DNA from: an uncultured Muribaculaceae bacterium
Lineage (GTDB): Bacteria; Bacteroidota; Bacteroidia; Bacteroidales; Muribaculaceae
Reading direction: 5' to 3'
Assembly: GCA_910586895.1 (NCBI GenBank)
Contig: CAJUIW010000021.1
Span: 1 to 33,134 of the forward strand
Length of the DNA: 33,134 nt
This document shows positions 1-8,191 of this stretch, in pieces. Made by a program: the position numbers and the translations under genes. The notes under the pieces are model-generated. The model made no database searches and had not been told where the DNA came from. It saw only the letters and a program-made list of their open reading frames with translations. How positions within the stretch are numbered: the stretch's first letter is position 1; each line of letters starts with the position of its first letter.

Positions 1-184
1 CGGACGAATTCAACCAGTCAATAAAAATGTCATGTACTGTAGCCTTTGGCATGTAAAGTGTGCGAATCCAACATCGCAAAGCGATGTCCGTACATTCCAC
101 TGTCGGGCTATTGGAGTCCGGAACGGACGATTTTAACGTAACCCTGCACATAGCGTCAGCGGCGTGCAGGGCCATGGATGCCAT
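1..184 (-). other. Partial open reading frame running off the left edge, unrecognised
   Basis: On the minus strand a frame is open from about 276 (after a TAG) to the window edge. ATG codons lie at 184, 175 and 151, giving at least 61 codons from 184. The predicted peptide begins MASMALHAADAMCRV and contains five cysteines or tryptophans in its visible part, but I recognise no domain. The same DNA holds two hairpins: a 7-bp stem at 71-87 (ACATCGC, AAA, GCGATGT) and an 8-bp stem pairing 142-149 with 164-171. Hairpins plus an unusual peptide suggest either a fragment of a repeated intergenic element or the start of a small gene. No clear minus-strand promoter is visible. Whether it is translated is unknown. 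Confidence 0.2.
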
Positions 185-276
185 CCGCCGCGTGAGTCCG
201 CAGGACGGATTGTATTTACACCTGTAAGGCGGATTTCTTACAATACGAAATTGCAACAATCGAAGCAGTTTTATAT

Positions 277-437
277 GCTATAATGACAGAAATGCCGTGA
301 ACTGACTTCCAATATTTAACTTAAAATCCATTTATCGTATAAATCCCTGAATTACTCTATGTTTCCTGAACGTGACACTTCATACCCCGTCAAAACACCT
401 CAATATGTTAAATGCTGAAAATTTTAGTATATAAAAG
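277..437. other. AT-rich non-coding stretch upstream of the susC promoter
   Basis: No gene, RNA gene or convincing palindrome is seen here. It lies between the open minus frame at the left edge and the promoter of the glycan-uptake operon, so it may hold binding sites for the operon's regulator, but none can be recognised by eye. Confidence 0.4.
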
Positions 438-467
438 TTGTAAAACAAATAATTATGTTTACATTTG
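438..467 (+). promoter_or_regulatory. Bacteroidetes-type promoter of the susC/susD operon
   Basis: TTG at 438-440 is followed after 19 nt by TACATTTG at 460-467, matching the Bacteroidetes -33 TTG and -7 TAnnTTTG elements. Transcription would begin near 473, leaving an AT-rich leader of about 110 nt before the ATG at 583. The leader has a small stem (ATCTC/GAGAT, 478-495) and no Shine-Dalgarno sequence, as usual in this phylum. Confidence 0.6.
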
Positions 468-582
468 CATGTTGAGTATCTCTTATAAGGAGATGCATAC
501 ACACCATAAATCCATACAGTTGAGTGACTTTAAGACACTATATAACCTTAAATTATTTAATTATTAACTTAACTTATTTCCT

Positions 583-3500
583 ATGACCAATCATCTCAAG
601 ACGTGGGCGGTTGTACTCATGGCGGCCACAGCATCGGCCGGTTCTGCTTATGCAGCACCTGATGCAGCACCCGCAGCCGTACAGCCTGCTACAGCTACGT
701 GCACAGGTGTGGTTACCGACTCCGAAGGCGAGCCCCTGCTGGGTGCTACCGTACGCGTTGTCGGCACAACATTAGGCGCCGCCACCAACATCGACGGTAA
801 GTTTACAATTCCTAACTGTCCGGTAGGCTCCACCATCTCCATCTCCTACGTTGGATGCAACCCTGTCAGTGTAAAGTGGACAGGCACTGAAATCAACGTA
901 ATCATGACTGAGAACAACATGCTCGACGAAGTGGTAGTCGTCGGCTTCGGTACTCAGAAGAAAGTAAACCTCACAGGCGCTGTATCGACAGTAAGCGCTA
1001 AAGAAATTGCCGCACGTCCGGTAAACACCGTTGCCGACGCTCTCCAGGGCATGGCAGCCGGTCTTGACGTGCTCGGTTCATCACGCGGTGGTCAGCTCGG
1101 CGCTGCCCGCTCAATGAACATCCGCGGTACCGGTACCATCGGTAGCGGTTCATCAGTTAATCCTCTAGTACTTATCGACGGTATGGAGGGCGACATCAAC
1201 CAGATCAATCCTGCCGACGTTGAGAACATCTCTATCCTTAAGGACGCAGCCGCTTCATCAATCTACGGTTCGCGTGCTGCCGGCGGTGTGATCCTCGTTA
1301 CCACCAAGAGCGGTAAGGAAGGCAAGGTAACAGTCAACTACTCTGACAACTTCCGTTGGAGCCACGTTACCCGCATGCCCAAGATGGCAGACTCTTACAC
1401 ATGGGCATCAACCATGAACCAGGCCGCTATCGCCAACAATCAGCGTTGGTTCTCAGAAGAGAAACTGCAAGCCATCAAGGACGCACAGTCTGATCCCAAC
1501 ATGGTGAAGATGTTCCGCAATCCTACAAATAACAAGTGGGAAGTATGGGACGAAACTCCCCTTCTCCCTCTGGGCAACACTGACTGGCTCGACGAACACT
1601 TCGGCAAAACAGCATTTGCTCAGGAACACAATGTCAGCCTCACAGGCGGTAACGACAAGTATGACTTCTACTTCTCAGGCAATCTCCTTGACCAGGAAGG
1701 TATCCTCCGTTGGGGCGATGACAGCCAGCAGCGTTACACTATCAACGCCAAAATCAACGTGAACCTGACCAAATGGCTCACATTCGGCTACAGCGCACGT
1801 TGGTATCGCGGCAAGTACGATGCTCCTTCATTCGTATCGCAGTATGCAAGCAACGAGCTCTACCACAACATTGCCCGTTACTGGCCTATCGTACCGACCC
1901 ATGACCCGAACGGCTACCCCGTAGTTGAGTCATTTATCGACGGTATGCAGAACGGCGGTCGCTACAAAAACTGGGAGGACAAATTCGACCAGCAGTTCGC
2001 ATTCCGCTTCCACCCGCTCGAAGGCCTGAACATCAATGCCGAGTTCAACTACCGCACTCAGCATACCAATACTTCTCAGGATATTCAGCAGGCTTACGGC
2101 TGGGACTGCGATGGCAACCCTTACAAGCGTAACCCGAACGGCTATCCTTACGGTGCCGGTGGTGAAGGCAGCAAAATGTACGAGTACAACTACCGTTCAA
2201 ACTACTTCAACCCGAACGTATACGGTGACTACTCAAAGACATTTGCCGAGGACCACAACTTCAAGATCATGGCCGGTTTCCAGAGCGAATGGTACAACTA
2301 CAAGGATTTCTCTGGTTCACGTAACGACATCATCAACGGTCTTCCTTATCTGACAATGACCAACGGTAAGACTATCACCGTAGCCGGTGGCGAAGCCACT
2401 TGGTCAACAGTAGGTTGGTTCGGTCGTATCAACTATGACTATGCAGGCCGCTACCTCGTGGAAGGTAACATCCGCTACGACGGTTCTTCACGCTTCCGCT
2501 CAGCTACCCGCTGGACATGGAGCCCCTCTTTCTCACTCGGCTGGAACATCGCTCAGGAAAACTTCTGGGAAGATTTCGTAAGCACATGCAACACTCTTAA
2601 GCTCCGTTACTCTTGGGGTAAGCTCGGCAACCAGAACACTGACAGCTGGTATCCCACATATTCTGTAATGGGCTACAGCCCCTCATCATCAGGCTGGCTC
2701 ATCAACGGAGGCAACAAGGGCACTATCGCTTCTATGCCCGGACTCATCTCATCAACTCTGACATGGGAAAAGAACCGCACTTGGGACATCGGTCTTGACT
2801 GGGGGCTGTTCAACAACCGACTCACCGGTAGCTTCGACTACTACAACCGTAAGACTGTCGACATGGTAGGCCCCGGCGAAGTACTTCCCGGCGTATTTGG
2901 TGCTAACGTACCTAACGTGAACAACCTCTCGATGACCTCCAAGGGTTGGGAGCTCTCAATCAGCTGGCGCGACCGCATCGGCGATTTCAACTACGGCATC
3001 ACCGCCAACCTCTATGACCACACCGTAACTGTTGACGAATATCCTAACGAGAACAAAGCTCTCAGTCAATATTATAATGGTGCAAAGCTCGGCGATATCT
3101 GGGGTCTCACCACTATCGGCATAGCCAAGACTGATGCAGAAATGCAGGCACACCTTGACCGTCTTGACGCCGCTTATACCGCTAAATACGGACACGCTCC
3201 CGCCACTCCCCGCTCAGGTCAGAACCAGATCGGTACAGGTTGGAAAGCCGGTGATATCATGTATGCCGACCTTGATGGCGACGGCATCATCTCAAGCGGT
3301 GCATGGACAGCTGACGACCACGGCGACTACAGCGTTATCGGTAACTCAACCCCCCGCTACAGCTTCGGTTTGAACCTTGAAGCTTCTTGGAAGGGCTTTG
3401 ACGTGAAAGTATTCTTCCAGGGCACAATGAAGCGCGACTACTGGGCTTCAGGTCCCATGATGTTCGGTACCGTAGGTGGCACAGGCGGCAAATGGCAGGC

Positions 3501-3882
3501 TGTGGTTTACGAACCCCATCTTGACTACTTCCGTCCGGAAGATACCGCAGATCCCCTCGGACCTAACGTTGACGCTTACTATCCCCGTGTCAACTGGGGT
3601 GGCCCCAACAACACCGTAACTCAGACACGTTACCTCCAGAACGCAGCTTACTGCCGCCTGAAGAACGTGACCGTAGGTTACACTCTTCCGCAGGTACTCA
3701 CCCGCAAGGCTTACATCGAACGCGCACGCATATTCTTCTCAGGTGAAAACCTCGCCACAATGACCAACTTCACCAAGATGGGCGACCCCGAACTTATCGA
3801 GGCTTACAACAGTGGCTACGGCTTTGCCAAGGTTTATCCTCTGTCACGCGTATTCTCTGTCGGTCTTAACGTAACATTCTAA
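583..3882 (+). CDS. SusC/RagA-family TonB-linked outer-membrane glycan transporter
   Basis: This 1099-residue protein should be the outer-membrane barrel that imports an oligosaccharide with its SusD partner, powered by TonB. A Sec signal peptide ends near residue 24 (AYA). Residues about 40-110 form the carboxypeptidase-D regulatory-like domain typical of SusC proteins (TGVVTDSEGEPLLGATV). A TonB-box-like DEVVVVGFG lies at 115-123, followed by the plug domain (about 130-245, with IDGMEG and SIYGSRAAGGVILVTTKSG). The remainder is a Tyr/Trp/Asn-rich beta-barrel ending in the aromatic VGLNVTF. Length is normal for the family. The susD-like gene follows after 19 nt. The substrate cannot be told from sequence, because no glycoside hydrolase, sensor or anti-sigma gene lies in the visible flank. 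The sequence shows the family; pairing and import are family knowledge. Confidence 0.95.
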   Translation: MTNHLKTWAVVLMAATASAGSAYAAPDAAPAAVQPATATCTGVVTDSEGEPLLGATVRVVGTTLGAATNIDGKFTIPNCPVGSTISISYVGCNPVSVKWTGTEINVIMTENNMLDEVVVVGFGTQKKVNLTGAVSTVSAKEIAARPVNTVADALQGMAAGLDVLGSSRGGQLGAARSMNIRGTGTIGSGSSVNPLVLIDGMEGDINQINPADVENISILKDAAASSIYGSRAAGGVILVTTKSGKEGKVTVNYSDNFRWSHVTRMPKMADSYTWASTMNQAAIANNQRWFSEEKLQAIKDAQSDPNMVKMFRNPTNNKWEVWDETPLLPLGNTDWLDEHFGKTAFAQEHNVSLTGGNDKYDFYFSGNLLDQEGILRWGDDSQQRYTINAKINVNLTKWLTFGYSARWYRGKYDAPSFVSQYASNELYHNIARYWPIVPTHDPNGYPVVESFIDGMQNGGRYKNWEDKFDQQFAFRFHPLEGLNINAEFNYRTQHTNTSQDIQQAYGWDCDGNPYKRNPNGYPYGAGGEGSKMYEYNYRSNYFNPNVYGDYSKTFAEDHNFKIMAGFQSEWYNYKDFSGSRNDIINGLPYLTMTNGKTITVAGGEATWSTVGWFGRINYDYAGRYLVEGNIRYDGSSRFRSATRWTWSPSFSLGWNIAQENFWEDFVSTCNTLKLRYSWGKLGNQNTDSWYPTYSVMGYSPSSSGWLINGGNKGTIASMPGLISSTLTWEKNRTWDIGLDWGLFNNRLTGSFDYYNRKTVDMVGPGEVLPGVFGANVPNVNNLSMTSKGWELSISWRDRIGDFNYGITANLYDHTVTVDEYPNENKALSQYYNGAKLGDIWGLTTIGIAKTDAEMQAHLDRLDAAYTAKYGHAPATPRSGQNQIGTGWKAGDIMYADLDGDGIISSGAWTADDHGDYSVIGNSTPRYSFGLNLEASWKGFDVKVFFQGTMKRDYWASGPMMFGTVGGTGGKWQAVVYEPHLDYFRPEDTADPLGPNVDAYYPRVNWGGPNNTVTQTRYLQNAAYCRLKNVTVGYTLPQVLTRKAYIERARIFFSGENLATMTNFTKMGDPELIEAYNSGYGFAKVYPLSRVFSVGLNVTF

Positions 3883-3901
3883 AATCCGCATAAGAATCAA
3901 T

Positions 3902-5932
3902 ATGAAAACATATATAAAAGCTCTTATACTTGGGGCGTCGCTTACCGGCCTCACCGCCTGTAACGACTATCTGAATGAGCAGCCTGAGGACAAGCTGATA
4001 CCTGAAAAATTCTTCACCACAGCTGACAACCTCAAGGCTTACACACTCAACTTCTACACAATGTTCCCCTCGCATAGCGACAATGCTTATGGGCTTGGAA
4101 CATTCTCGTCCGACAACGGCACTGACAACCAGGCATCGAAAGACGCATCCACCCGTTGGGTTCCCGGAGAATGGCGCGTAGGCCAGGGCACTCAGAACTG
4201 GGACTTCACCAATATCCGCAAGCTCAACTACTTCTTTGAGTATGCTCTGCCCAACTTTGAGGCCGGAGCTATTTCCGGTGCTCCCACATCAGTCAATCAG
4301 GCTATGGGTGAAGCATATTTCTTCCGTGCATTTGCTTATTGGGGAGGCTACAGCTCTCTCGGTGACTATCCCATCATCGACGGTGTGCTTCCCAATGATA
4401 AGGAAGTTCTTCTTGAGGCATCAAAGCGTCAGCCCCGCAACAAGGTGGCCCGCCACATACTGGATGACCTCACAAAAGCAATCGAACTGCTTCCCGAATC
4501 ATCCGATTACGGCAAAAACGGTCTTACTAAAGATTGTGCACGTCTGTTCCGCAGCCGCGTGGCTCTCTTCGAAGGCACATGGCTCAAGCACCACAAGGGC
4601 ACAGCCCTCGTTCCCGGCGGACCCGGATGGCCCGGCGACAAAGCAGCTCTCGGTACTTTTGACATCGACAGCGAAATCAGCTACTTCCTGACTGAAGCTA
4701 TGGCATCTGCCAAGGCTGTTGGCGACAAGTTTGTCAACAACCTCGTGGAAAACACCGGTACAGCAGAAGGTATGGGTCCCGGCTTTACCGAAATCAACCC
4801 CTACTACTGCATGTTTGCCTCTGACAATTCAGGTTCCTACAACGAAGTACTCATGTATCGCGCTTACAGCCTGTCTCAGAATCTTGCAACACAGATACAA
4901 GCTCAGTTCCAGAAAAATGCAGGTGGTACAGGTTGGACACGCGGTCTCGTGAATTCATTCCTTATGAGCAACGGTCTGCCTATCTATGCTGCCGGCTCAG
5001 GCTACGACGCCAACTGGGAAAACCAGGGCGTTACAGCTACCCTGCAGAACCGCGACTCACGCGTACGCATCTTCACCAAGGGCGACAACTCAATCCAGAC
5101 TTATGGTCTTGATGGCAACACACCCGCCACTTACCGTATGGGTTGGCTCTTCGGCGGCCAGTCAGAAACAAAATGTCCTACCGGCTTCGCTATCAAGAAA
5201 GGCCAGGGATATGACTACTCACAGGCAGAAGGCAACCTGCAGTCAGTAACCGGTTCAATCACCTTCCGCGCTGTAGAAGCTCTGCTCAACTACATGGAGG
5301 CATGTGTTGAAAAGAACGGATCAGTAGACGGAACTGCTGACAGCTACTGGCGTGCTATCCGCAACCGTGCAAAGGTTGACGCAGACTACAACAAGACTAT
5401 CGCCGCCACCAATATGACTGAAGAAGCCAAGGGCGACTGGGGCGCTTACTCACATGGTGCACTCGTGAACGCAACACTTTACAACGTACGTCGTGAACGC
5501 CGCAACGAACTGTGCGGTGAAGCCCTCCGCCTTATGGACCTCCGCCGCTGGTGCGCGCTTGATCAGCTTGCCACCAATCCTTATCAGATTGAAGGCATCA
5601 AGTACTGGGGAACATGCTATGCTGACCCCAACAGCCCCCTCTGCCTGAAGAACGAGGATGGCTCATTTGCAGCTCCTAACGTTAACCCGACAAGCGGTGA
5701 AGGCAATATGTCGCCCGAATCAAACAGCGCATATGTTCGTCCTTACCAGATATCAAGCAACGGTAACCTCGTATGGGACGGCTACAGCTTCACCCGCGCT
5801 CACTATCTGAGCCCCATTGGACACAATGCCTTTGTATATGCTTCGCCTGACAAGAACCCGGACAACTCTGTGATATATCAGAATCCCGGTTGGCCCATCG
5901 AGGCAAACAAAGGTGCTAGCAACATCAACTAA
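3902..5932 (+). CDS. SusD/RagB-family glycan-binding outer-membrane lipoprotein
   Basis: This 676-residue protein is the surface lid that captures glycan and closes over the upstream SusC barrel. The N-terminus MKTYIKALILGASLTGLTAC is a lipoprotein signal with the acylated cysteine at residue 20, followed by NDYLNEQPEDK, typical of SusD. The helical TPR-like N-terminal half contains AYFFRAFAYWGGYSSLGDYPII, a variant of the family motif. Near residues 529-553 is RRERRNELCGEALRLMDLRRW, the conserved SusD C-terminal signature. It starts 19 nt after susC and ends 12 nt before the next lipoprotein gene, so the three are almost certainly one transcript. Ligand specificity is not deducible. Confidence 0.95.
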   Translation: MKTYIKALILGASLTGLTACNDYLNEQPEDKLIPEKFFTTADNLKAYTLNFYTMFPSHSDNAYGLGTFSSDNGTDNQASKDASTRWVPGEWRVGQGTQNWDFTNIRKLNYFFEYALPNFEAGAISGAPTSVNQAMGEAYFFRAFAYWGGYSSLGDYPIIDGVLPNDKEVLLEASKRQPRNKVARHILDDLTKAIELLPESSDYGKNGLTKDCARLFRSRVALFEGTWLKHHKGTALVPGGPGWPGDKAALGTFDIDSEISYFLTEAMASAKAVGDKFVNNLVENTGTAEGMGPGFTEINPYYCMFASDNSGSYNEVLMYRAYSLSQNLATQIQAQFQKNAGGTGWTRGLVNSFLMSNGLPIYAAGSGYDANWENQGVTATLQNRDSRVRIFTKGDNSIQTYGLDGNTPATYRMGWLFGGQSETKCPTGFAIKKGQGYDYSQAEGNLQSVTGSITFRAVEALLNYMEACVEKNGSVDGTADSYWRAIRNRAKVDADYNKTIAATNMTEEAKGDWGAYSHGALVNATLYNVRRERRNELCGEALRLMDLRRWCALDQLATNPYQIEGIKYWGTCYADPNSPLCLKNEDGSFAAPNVNPTSGEGNMSPESNSAYVRPYQISSNGNLVWDGYSFTRAHYLSPIGHNAFVYASPDKNPDNSVIYQNPGWPIEANKGASNIN

Positions 5933-5944
5933 AATCCGAACACA

Positions 5945-6499
5945 ATGAAACTATTCAAAAAATTTGTATACGCATGTATGGCTATCGTGGCCACCACAGG
6001 ATTCACCTCCTGCGATGACGACAATGATATCCCTACCCCTGCACTCGAACTTAACTACAAGTTCACTGTATGCGATCAGGCGATAGGATATCCTATCAAT
6101 GAAAACGGTACATTCGGGACAAAGTTTGTAGTTACAGAAATCAACGAGGGTGATGTATGGGAATTCAACAATGGCGAATTCTCAATAACCAAGGCTACCG
6201 GCGCTTCTGAAAAAGGATCATATGCCATCAACGGTCAGCAAATGACACTTACATTTGCAAATGGCGTCAAGACTGAAGGCTTTACCGCCACACGTCATGG
6301 CTGGCAATACTACTATCCCTTGGATGCTGACGGTGAAGAGGATACCTCCAAGGATCCCATCTATGAACAGCGTTACATAGGTTTTGGCGATGTCATGTAT
6401 CTGACCAGCGGCGCACAGCGTTACCGCATCACAGTACCTGCCCGCGTTTACGTGACTGAGAAACTGCCTTACTCAGGTAAGATTCAGACAGACTGGTAA
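5945..6499 (+). CDS. Small lipoprotein of the SusC/D operon, function unknown
   Basis: This 184-residue protein has a lipoprotein signal (MKLFKKFVYACMAIVATTGF, then TSC with the lipidated cysteine at 23). The following DDDND is an acidic stretch resembling the Bacteroidetes surface-export signal placed just after the cysteine, so the protein is probably displayed on the cell surface. The rest is predicted beta-rich with many aromatic residues (WEFNNGEFSI, GWQYYYPLD) and could be a small lipocalin-like or glycan-binding fold; I do not recognise a named family. It is much shorter than SusE/SusF-type glycan-binding proteins. Its position as third gene, 12 nt behind susD and right before a terminator, suggests an accessory glycan-binding role (inference). 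Confidence 0.8.
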   Translation: MKLFKKFVYACMAIVATTGFTSCDDDNDIPTPALELNYKFTVCDQAIGYPINENGTFGTKFVVTEINEGDVWEFNNGEFSITKATGASEKGSYAINGQQMTLTFANGVKTEGFTATRHGWQYYYPLDADGEEDTSKDPIYEQRYIGFGDVMYLTSGAQRYRITVPARVYVTEKLPYSGKIQTDW

Positions 6500-6530
6500 A
6501 ACACAATATAGTCTTCTTTACCAACCCTGA

Positions 6531-6571
6531 CAGGGGAGATGACCGATGGTCATCTCCTCTGTCCCTGTTTT
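6531..6571 (+). terminator. Rho-independent terminator after the SusC/D operon
   Basis: The arms GGAGATGACC (6535-6544) and GGTCATCTCC (6548-6557) form a perfect 10-bp stem with a 3-nt loop, extended imperfectly outward, and are followed by CCTGTTTTAT. It separates the uptake operon from the esterase gene. Confidence 0.85.
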
Positions 6572-6622
6572 ATAACATCCCGCTTTCATGCACAGACTAC
6601 ATCCGATTGTAAAAAATTTGCG

Positions 6623-6630
6623 TATCTTTG
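6623..6630 (+). promoter_or_regulatory. -7 element of the esterase promoter
   Basis: TATCTTTG fits TAnnTTTG and lies 29 nt before the ATG at 6659. The upstream TTG at 6607-6609 is only 13 nt away, so the -33 box is not convincing. Confidence 0.45.
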
Positions 6631-6658
6631 AGCATAAACGACAAACAGAAGTACTGAA

Positions 6659-7432
6659 ATGACAAAACGATTGAACATCATTATTCTAACAGCGATAATC
6701 AGCATCCTGGCATGCAACGCAAAAACTAACGTCAACATTGTATTCATAGGCAACAGCATAACAGAAGGCGCGCTGCTTGACGATCCGGCCACGCAATCGC
6801 CTCCCGCCCAGGCGGTCCGATTCATTCAGAATAATACCGACACTCAGATCCGATATACAAATTGCGGATACGGAGGCCGCACGACTGTCGATTTCCTGCC
6901 TGACACCGGCTTTATATTCGGCAAAGTGACCGAAGCATCCGACGGGTTGGCCGCGCATCAGGGGATGATGGTGTTCTCAATCTCGCTCGGCACCAACGAC
7001 AGCGCCTGCCGTGGGCCACTTGGCGCACCTGTGGTGCCTCAGCAGTATTACACAAATATGAAAGTGATAATCGACCGGTTGCTAACCCGATATCCTGGAA
7101 GCATAGTAGTGATTCAATACCCGCTCTGGTACAGCCCGAACACCTACAACGGGGCTGAATATCTGCTCGAAGGGCAGAAACGGCTTCAGACATACTATCC
7201 GGAAATTGACAGATTGGTGGAGCTATACAGCCGTACCCACCCCGGACGCGTGACGTCGGGGAGCAAGGATGCCTACGGACAGTTCCGCGACAACAGCGAA
7301 GCGCTTTTCGTACATGAATCAGGAAATGCAGGAATATTCTATCTGCATCCTAATGCCACAGGGGCCAAATTGTTGGGAGAATACTGGGGCCGGAGCATTA
7401 TCGACGCTACAAAACTTAAATACAAAAAATAA
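6659..7432 (+). CDS. Exported SGNH/GDSL-family hydrolase (probable carbohydrate esterase)
   Basis: This 257-residue protein has a hydrophobic signal; LAC at 17-19 could be a weak lipobox or part of a signal-peptidase I region. SGNH blocks are clear: FIGNSITEG with nucleophile Ser33, the oxyanion glycine in CGYGGRTT (near 71-73), GTND with Asn113, and the histidine in FYLHPNATGAKLLGEYW (His230). The usual DxxH aspartate three residues before the histidine is Phe227, so the triad acid is missing or supplied from elsewhere. Relatives remove O-acyl groups from glycans or act as lipases. Its place behind a SusC/D operon suggests deacylation of an imported glycan, but a terminator and its own promoter make it a separate transcript. 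Substrate unknown. Confidence 0.85.
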   Translation: MTKRLNIIILTAIISILACNAKTNVNIVFIGNSITEGALLDDPATQSPPAQAVRFIQNNTDTQIRYTNCGYGGRTTVDFLPDTGFIFGKVTEASDGLAAHQGMMVFSISLGTNDSACRGPLGAPVVPQQYYTNMKVIIDRLLTRYPGSIVVIQYPLWYSPNTYNGAEYLLEGQKRLQTYYPEIDRLVELYSRTHPGRVTSGSKDAYGQFRDNSEALFVHESGNAGIFYLHPNATGAKLLGEYWGRSIIDATKLKYKK

Positions 7433-7452
7433 ATCACACCACACTGTGATTT
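7431..7452. promoter_or_regulatory. Palindromic operator-like site 1 upstream of the Hip module
   Basis: AAATC (7431-7435) and GATTT (7448-7452) are separated by 12 nt, and the inner bases extend pairing to AAATCACA/TGTGATTT. The site overlaps the stop codon of the esterase gene. The geometry equals that of sites 2 and 3. Confidence 0.55.
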
Positions 7453-7488
7453 TACATATATTCTGAGATCTGACCAATAGAATCAGCC

Positions 7489-7516
7489 ATAAAATCACAG
7501 CATACTGTGATTTTAT
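7489..7516. promoter_or_regulatory. Palindromic operator-like site 2 upstream of the Hip module
   Basis: Perfect 12-bp arms (7489-7500 and 7505-7516) flank a 4-nt centre, CATA. The core is AAAATC, 12 nt, GATTTT, with inner ACAG/CTGT. No T-tract terminator fits better, and the arms match site 1. Binding by the downstream HTH protein is inferred. Confidence 0.6.
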
Positions 7517-7567
7517 AACATTGTAACATTTTTTTCCAATATACTCCCCTTCTGAATACCCGACATA

Positions 7568-7614
7568 TAAAACCAAGACTTGTTTGGTTTTACGCTTACT
7601 TATAGGTATTTTTG
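7568..7614 (+). promoter_or_regulatory. Promoter of the Hip operon, within an inverted repeat
   Basis: TTTG at 7583-7586, then 20 nt, then TATTTTTG at 7607-7614: a near-ideal Bacteroidetes promoter. The -33 box lies in the right arm of an inverted repeat, AAAACCAA (7569-7576) with TTGGTTTT (7584-7591). Transcription should begin near 7620, inside operator-like site 3. This supports the start codon at 7653. Confidence 0.65.
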
Positions 7615-7617
7615 CAT

Positions 7618-7643
7618 CAAAATCCCTTTACATTGTGATTTTG
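7618..7643. promoter_or_regulatory. Operator-like site 3 over the Hip transcription start
   Basis: CAAAATC (7618-7624) and GATTTTG (7637-7643) are perfect 7-bp inverted arms. AAAATC and GATTTT are again 12 nt apart, as in sites 1 and 2. A repressor bound here would cover the expected transcription start. Confidence 0.55.
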
Positions 7644-7652
7644 ACAAATCCC

Positions 7653-7856
7653 ATGGACTACAAGAAAATAGGCGAAACAATCAGAAACAGACGGAAGTCA
7701 TTAAATATCACACAACCTATATTGGCAACCTTAGCCGGCGTAGGGTTGAATACATTGGTGGCCATAGAACGCGGCAACGGTAATGCTAAGATTCAGACAA
7801 TCTTGGCTGTGCTTGATACCCTCGGATTAAAAATAGATATTACACTTAAAGATTGA
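7653..7856 (+). CDS. hipB: HipB-like XRE-family HTH antitoxin/repressor
   Basis: This 67-residue protein is a single Cro/C1-type helix-turn-helix domain: MDYKKIGETIRNRRKSLN, then ITQPILATLAGVGLNTLV with the recognition region, then an IERGNGNAKIQTILAVLDTLGL helix pair. Such proteins bind operator palindromes as dimers and neutralise HipA-type kinases. I chose ATG 7653 because the promoter at 7583-7614 would start transcription near 7620; the frame is open upstream to 7584, but that part would overlap the promoter. It is shorter than E. coli HipB (88 residues). The next gene starts 4 nt after its stop. Base composition is AT-rich compared with the genes downstream. Confidence 0.85.
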   Translation: MDYKKIGETIRNRRKSLNITQPILATLAGVGLNTLVAIERGNGNAKIQTILAVLDTLGLKIDITLKD

Positions 7857-7860
7857 AACC

Positions 7861-8187
7861 ATGAGAAAATGTAAAGTTTATGTAAATGGCGTGGAAGCAG
7901 GGATATTGACTGAAATAGATAATCCCCGGGAATATATTTTCAAATACAATACGGATTACCTTGAGAACAAATCACAGGCAATAAGTCTGACCATGCCTCT
8001 CAGAAAAGAGGAATACAGATCAAAGGTACTGTTTCCATATTTTTTCAATCTTCTCTCCGAAGGTGAAAACCGTTCTATCCAATCATCTCTACATCACATT
8101 GACAAAACTGATGATTTCGGCATACTCCTCGCCACTGCCCAATACGATACGGTCGGAGCAGTAACAGTAAAACCCATCAACGAATAA
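7861..8187 (+). CDS. hipS: HipS-like protein (stand-alone HipA N-terminal domain)
   Basis: These 108 residues match the HipA N-terminal subdomain only: KVYVNGVEAGILTE at the start, AISLTMPLR in the middle (the usual S-L-S/T-M-P-L motif) and FFNLLSEGENR. In classic HipA this domain is fused to the kinase. A separate gene in the order hipB-hipS-hipT defines the HipBST type known from enteropathogenic E. coli, where HipS, rather than HipB, is the main neutraliser of the HipT kinase. Length is close to E. coli HipS. It lies 4 nt after hipB and 4 nt before hipT, so all three are co-transcribed. The first 60 bases contain only 20 G+C. Antitoxin activity here is inferred from gene order. Confidence 0.8.
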   Translation: MRKCKVYVNGVEAGILTEIDNPREYIFKYNTDYLENKSQAISLTMPLRKEEYRSKVLFPYFFNLLSEGENRSIQSSLHHIDKTDDFGILLATAQYDTVGAVTVKPINE

Positions 8188-8191
8188 TCTC

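Noticed and set aside
4236..4691. A 151-codon frame inside susD
   Set aside because: It is out of frame with a clear SusD gene and encodes no recognisable domain.
7431..7516. CRP-binding sites
   Set aside because: The half-sites are in the order TCACA...TGTGA, the reverse of the CRP order TGTGA-N6-TCACA, and they lie before an HTH antitoxin gene, which explains them better.
7584..7652. Longer N-terminus of the HipB-like protein
   Set aside because: It would overlap the promoter and transcription start; the HTH domain starts at the ATG at 7653.
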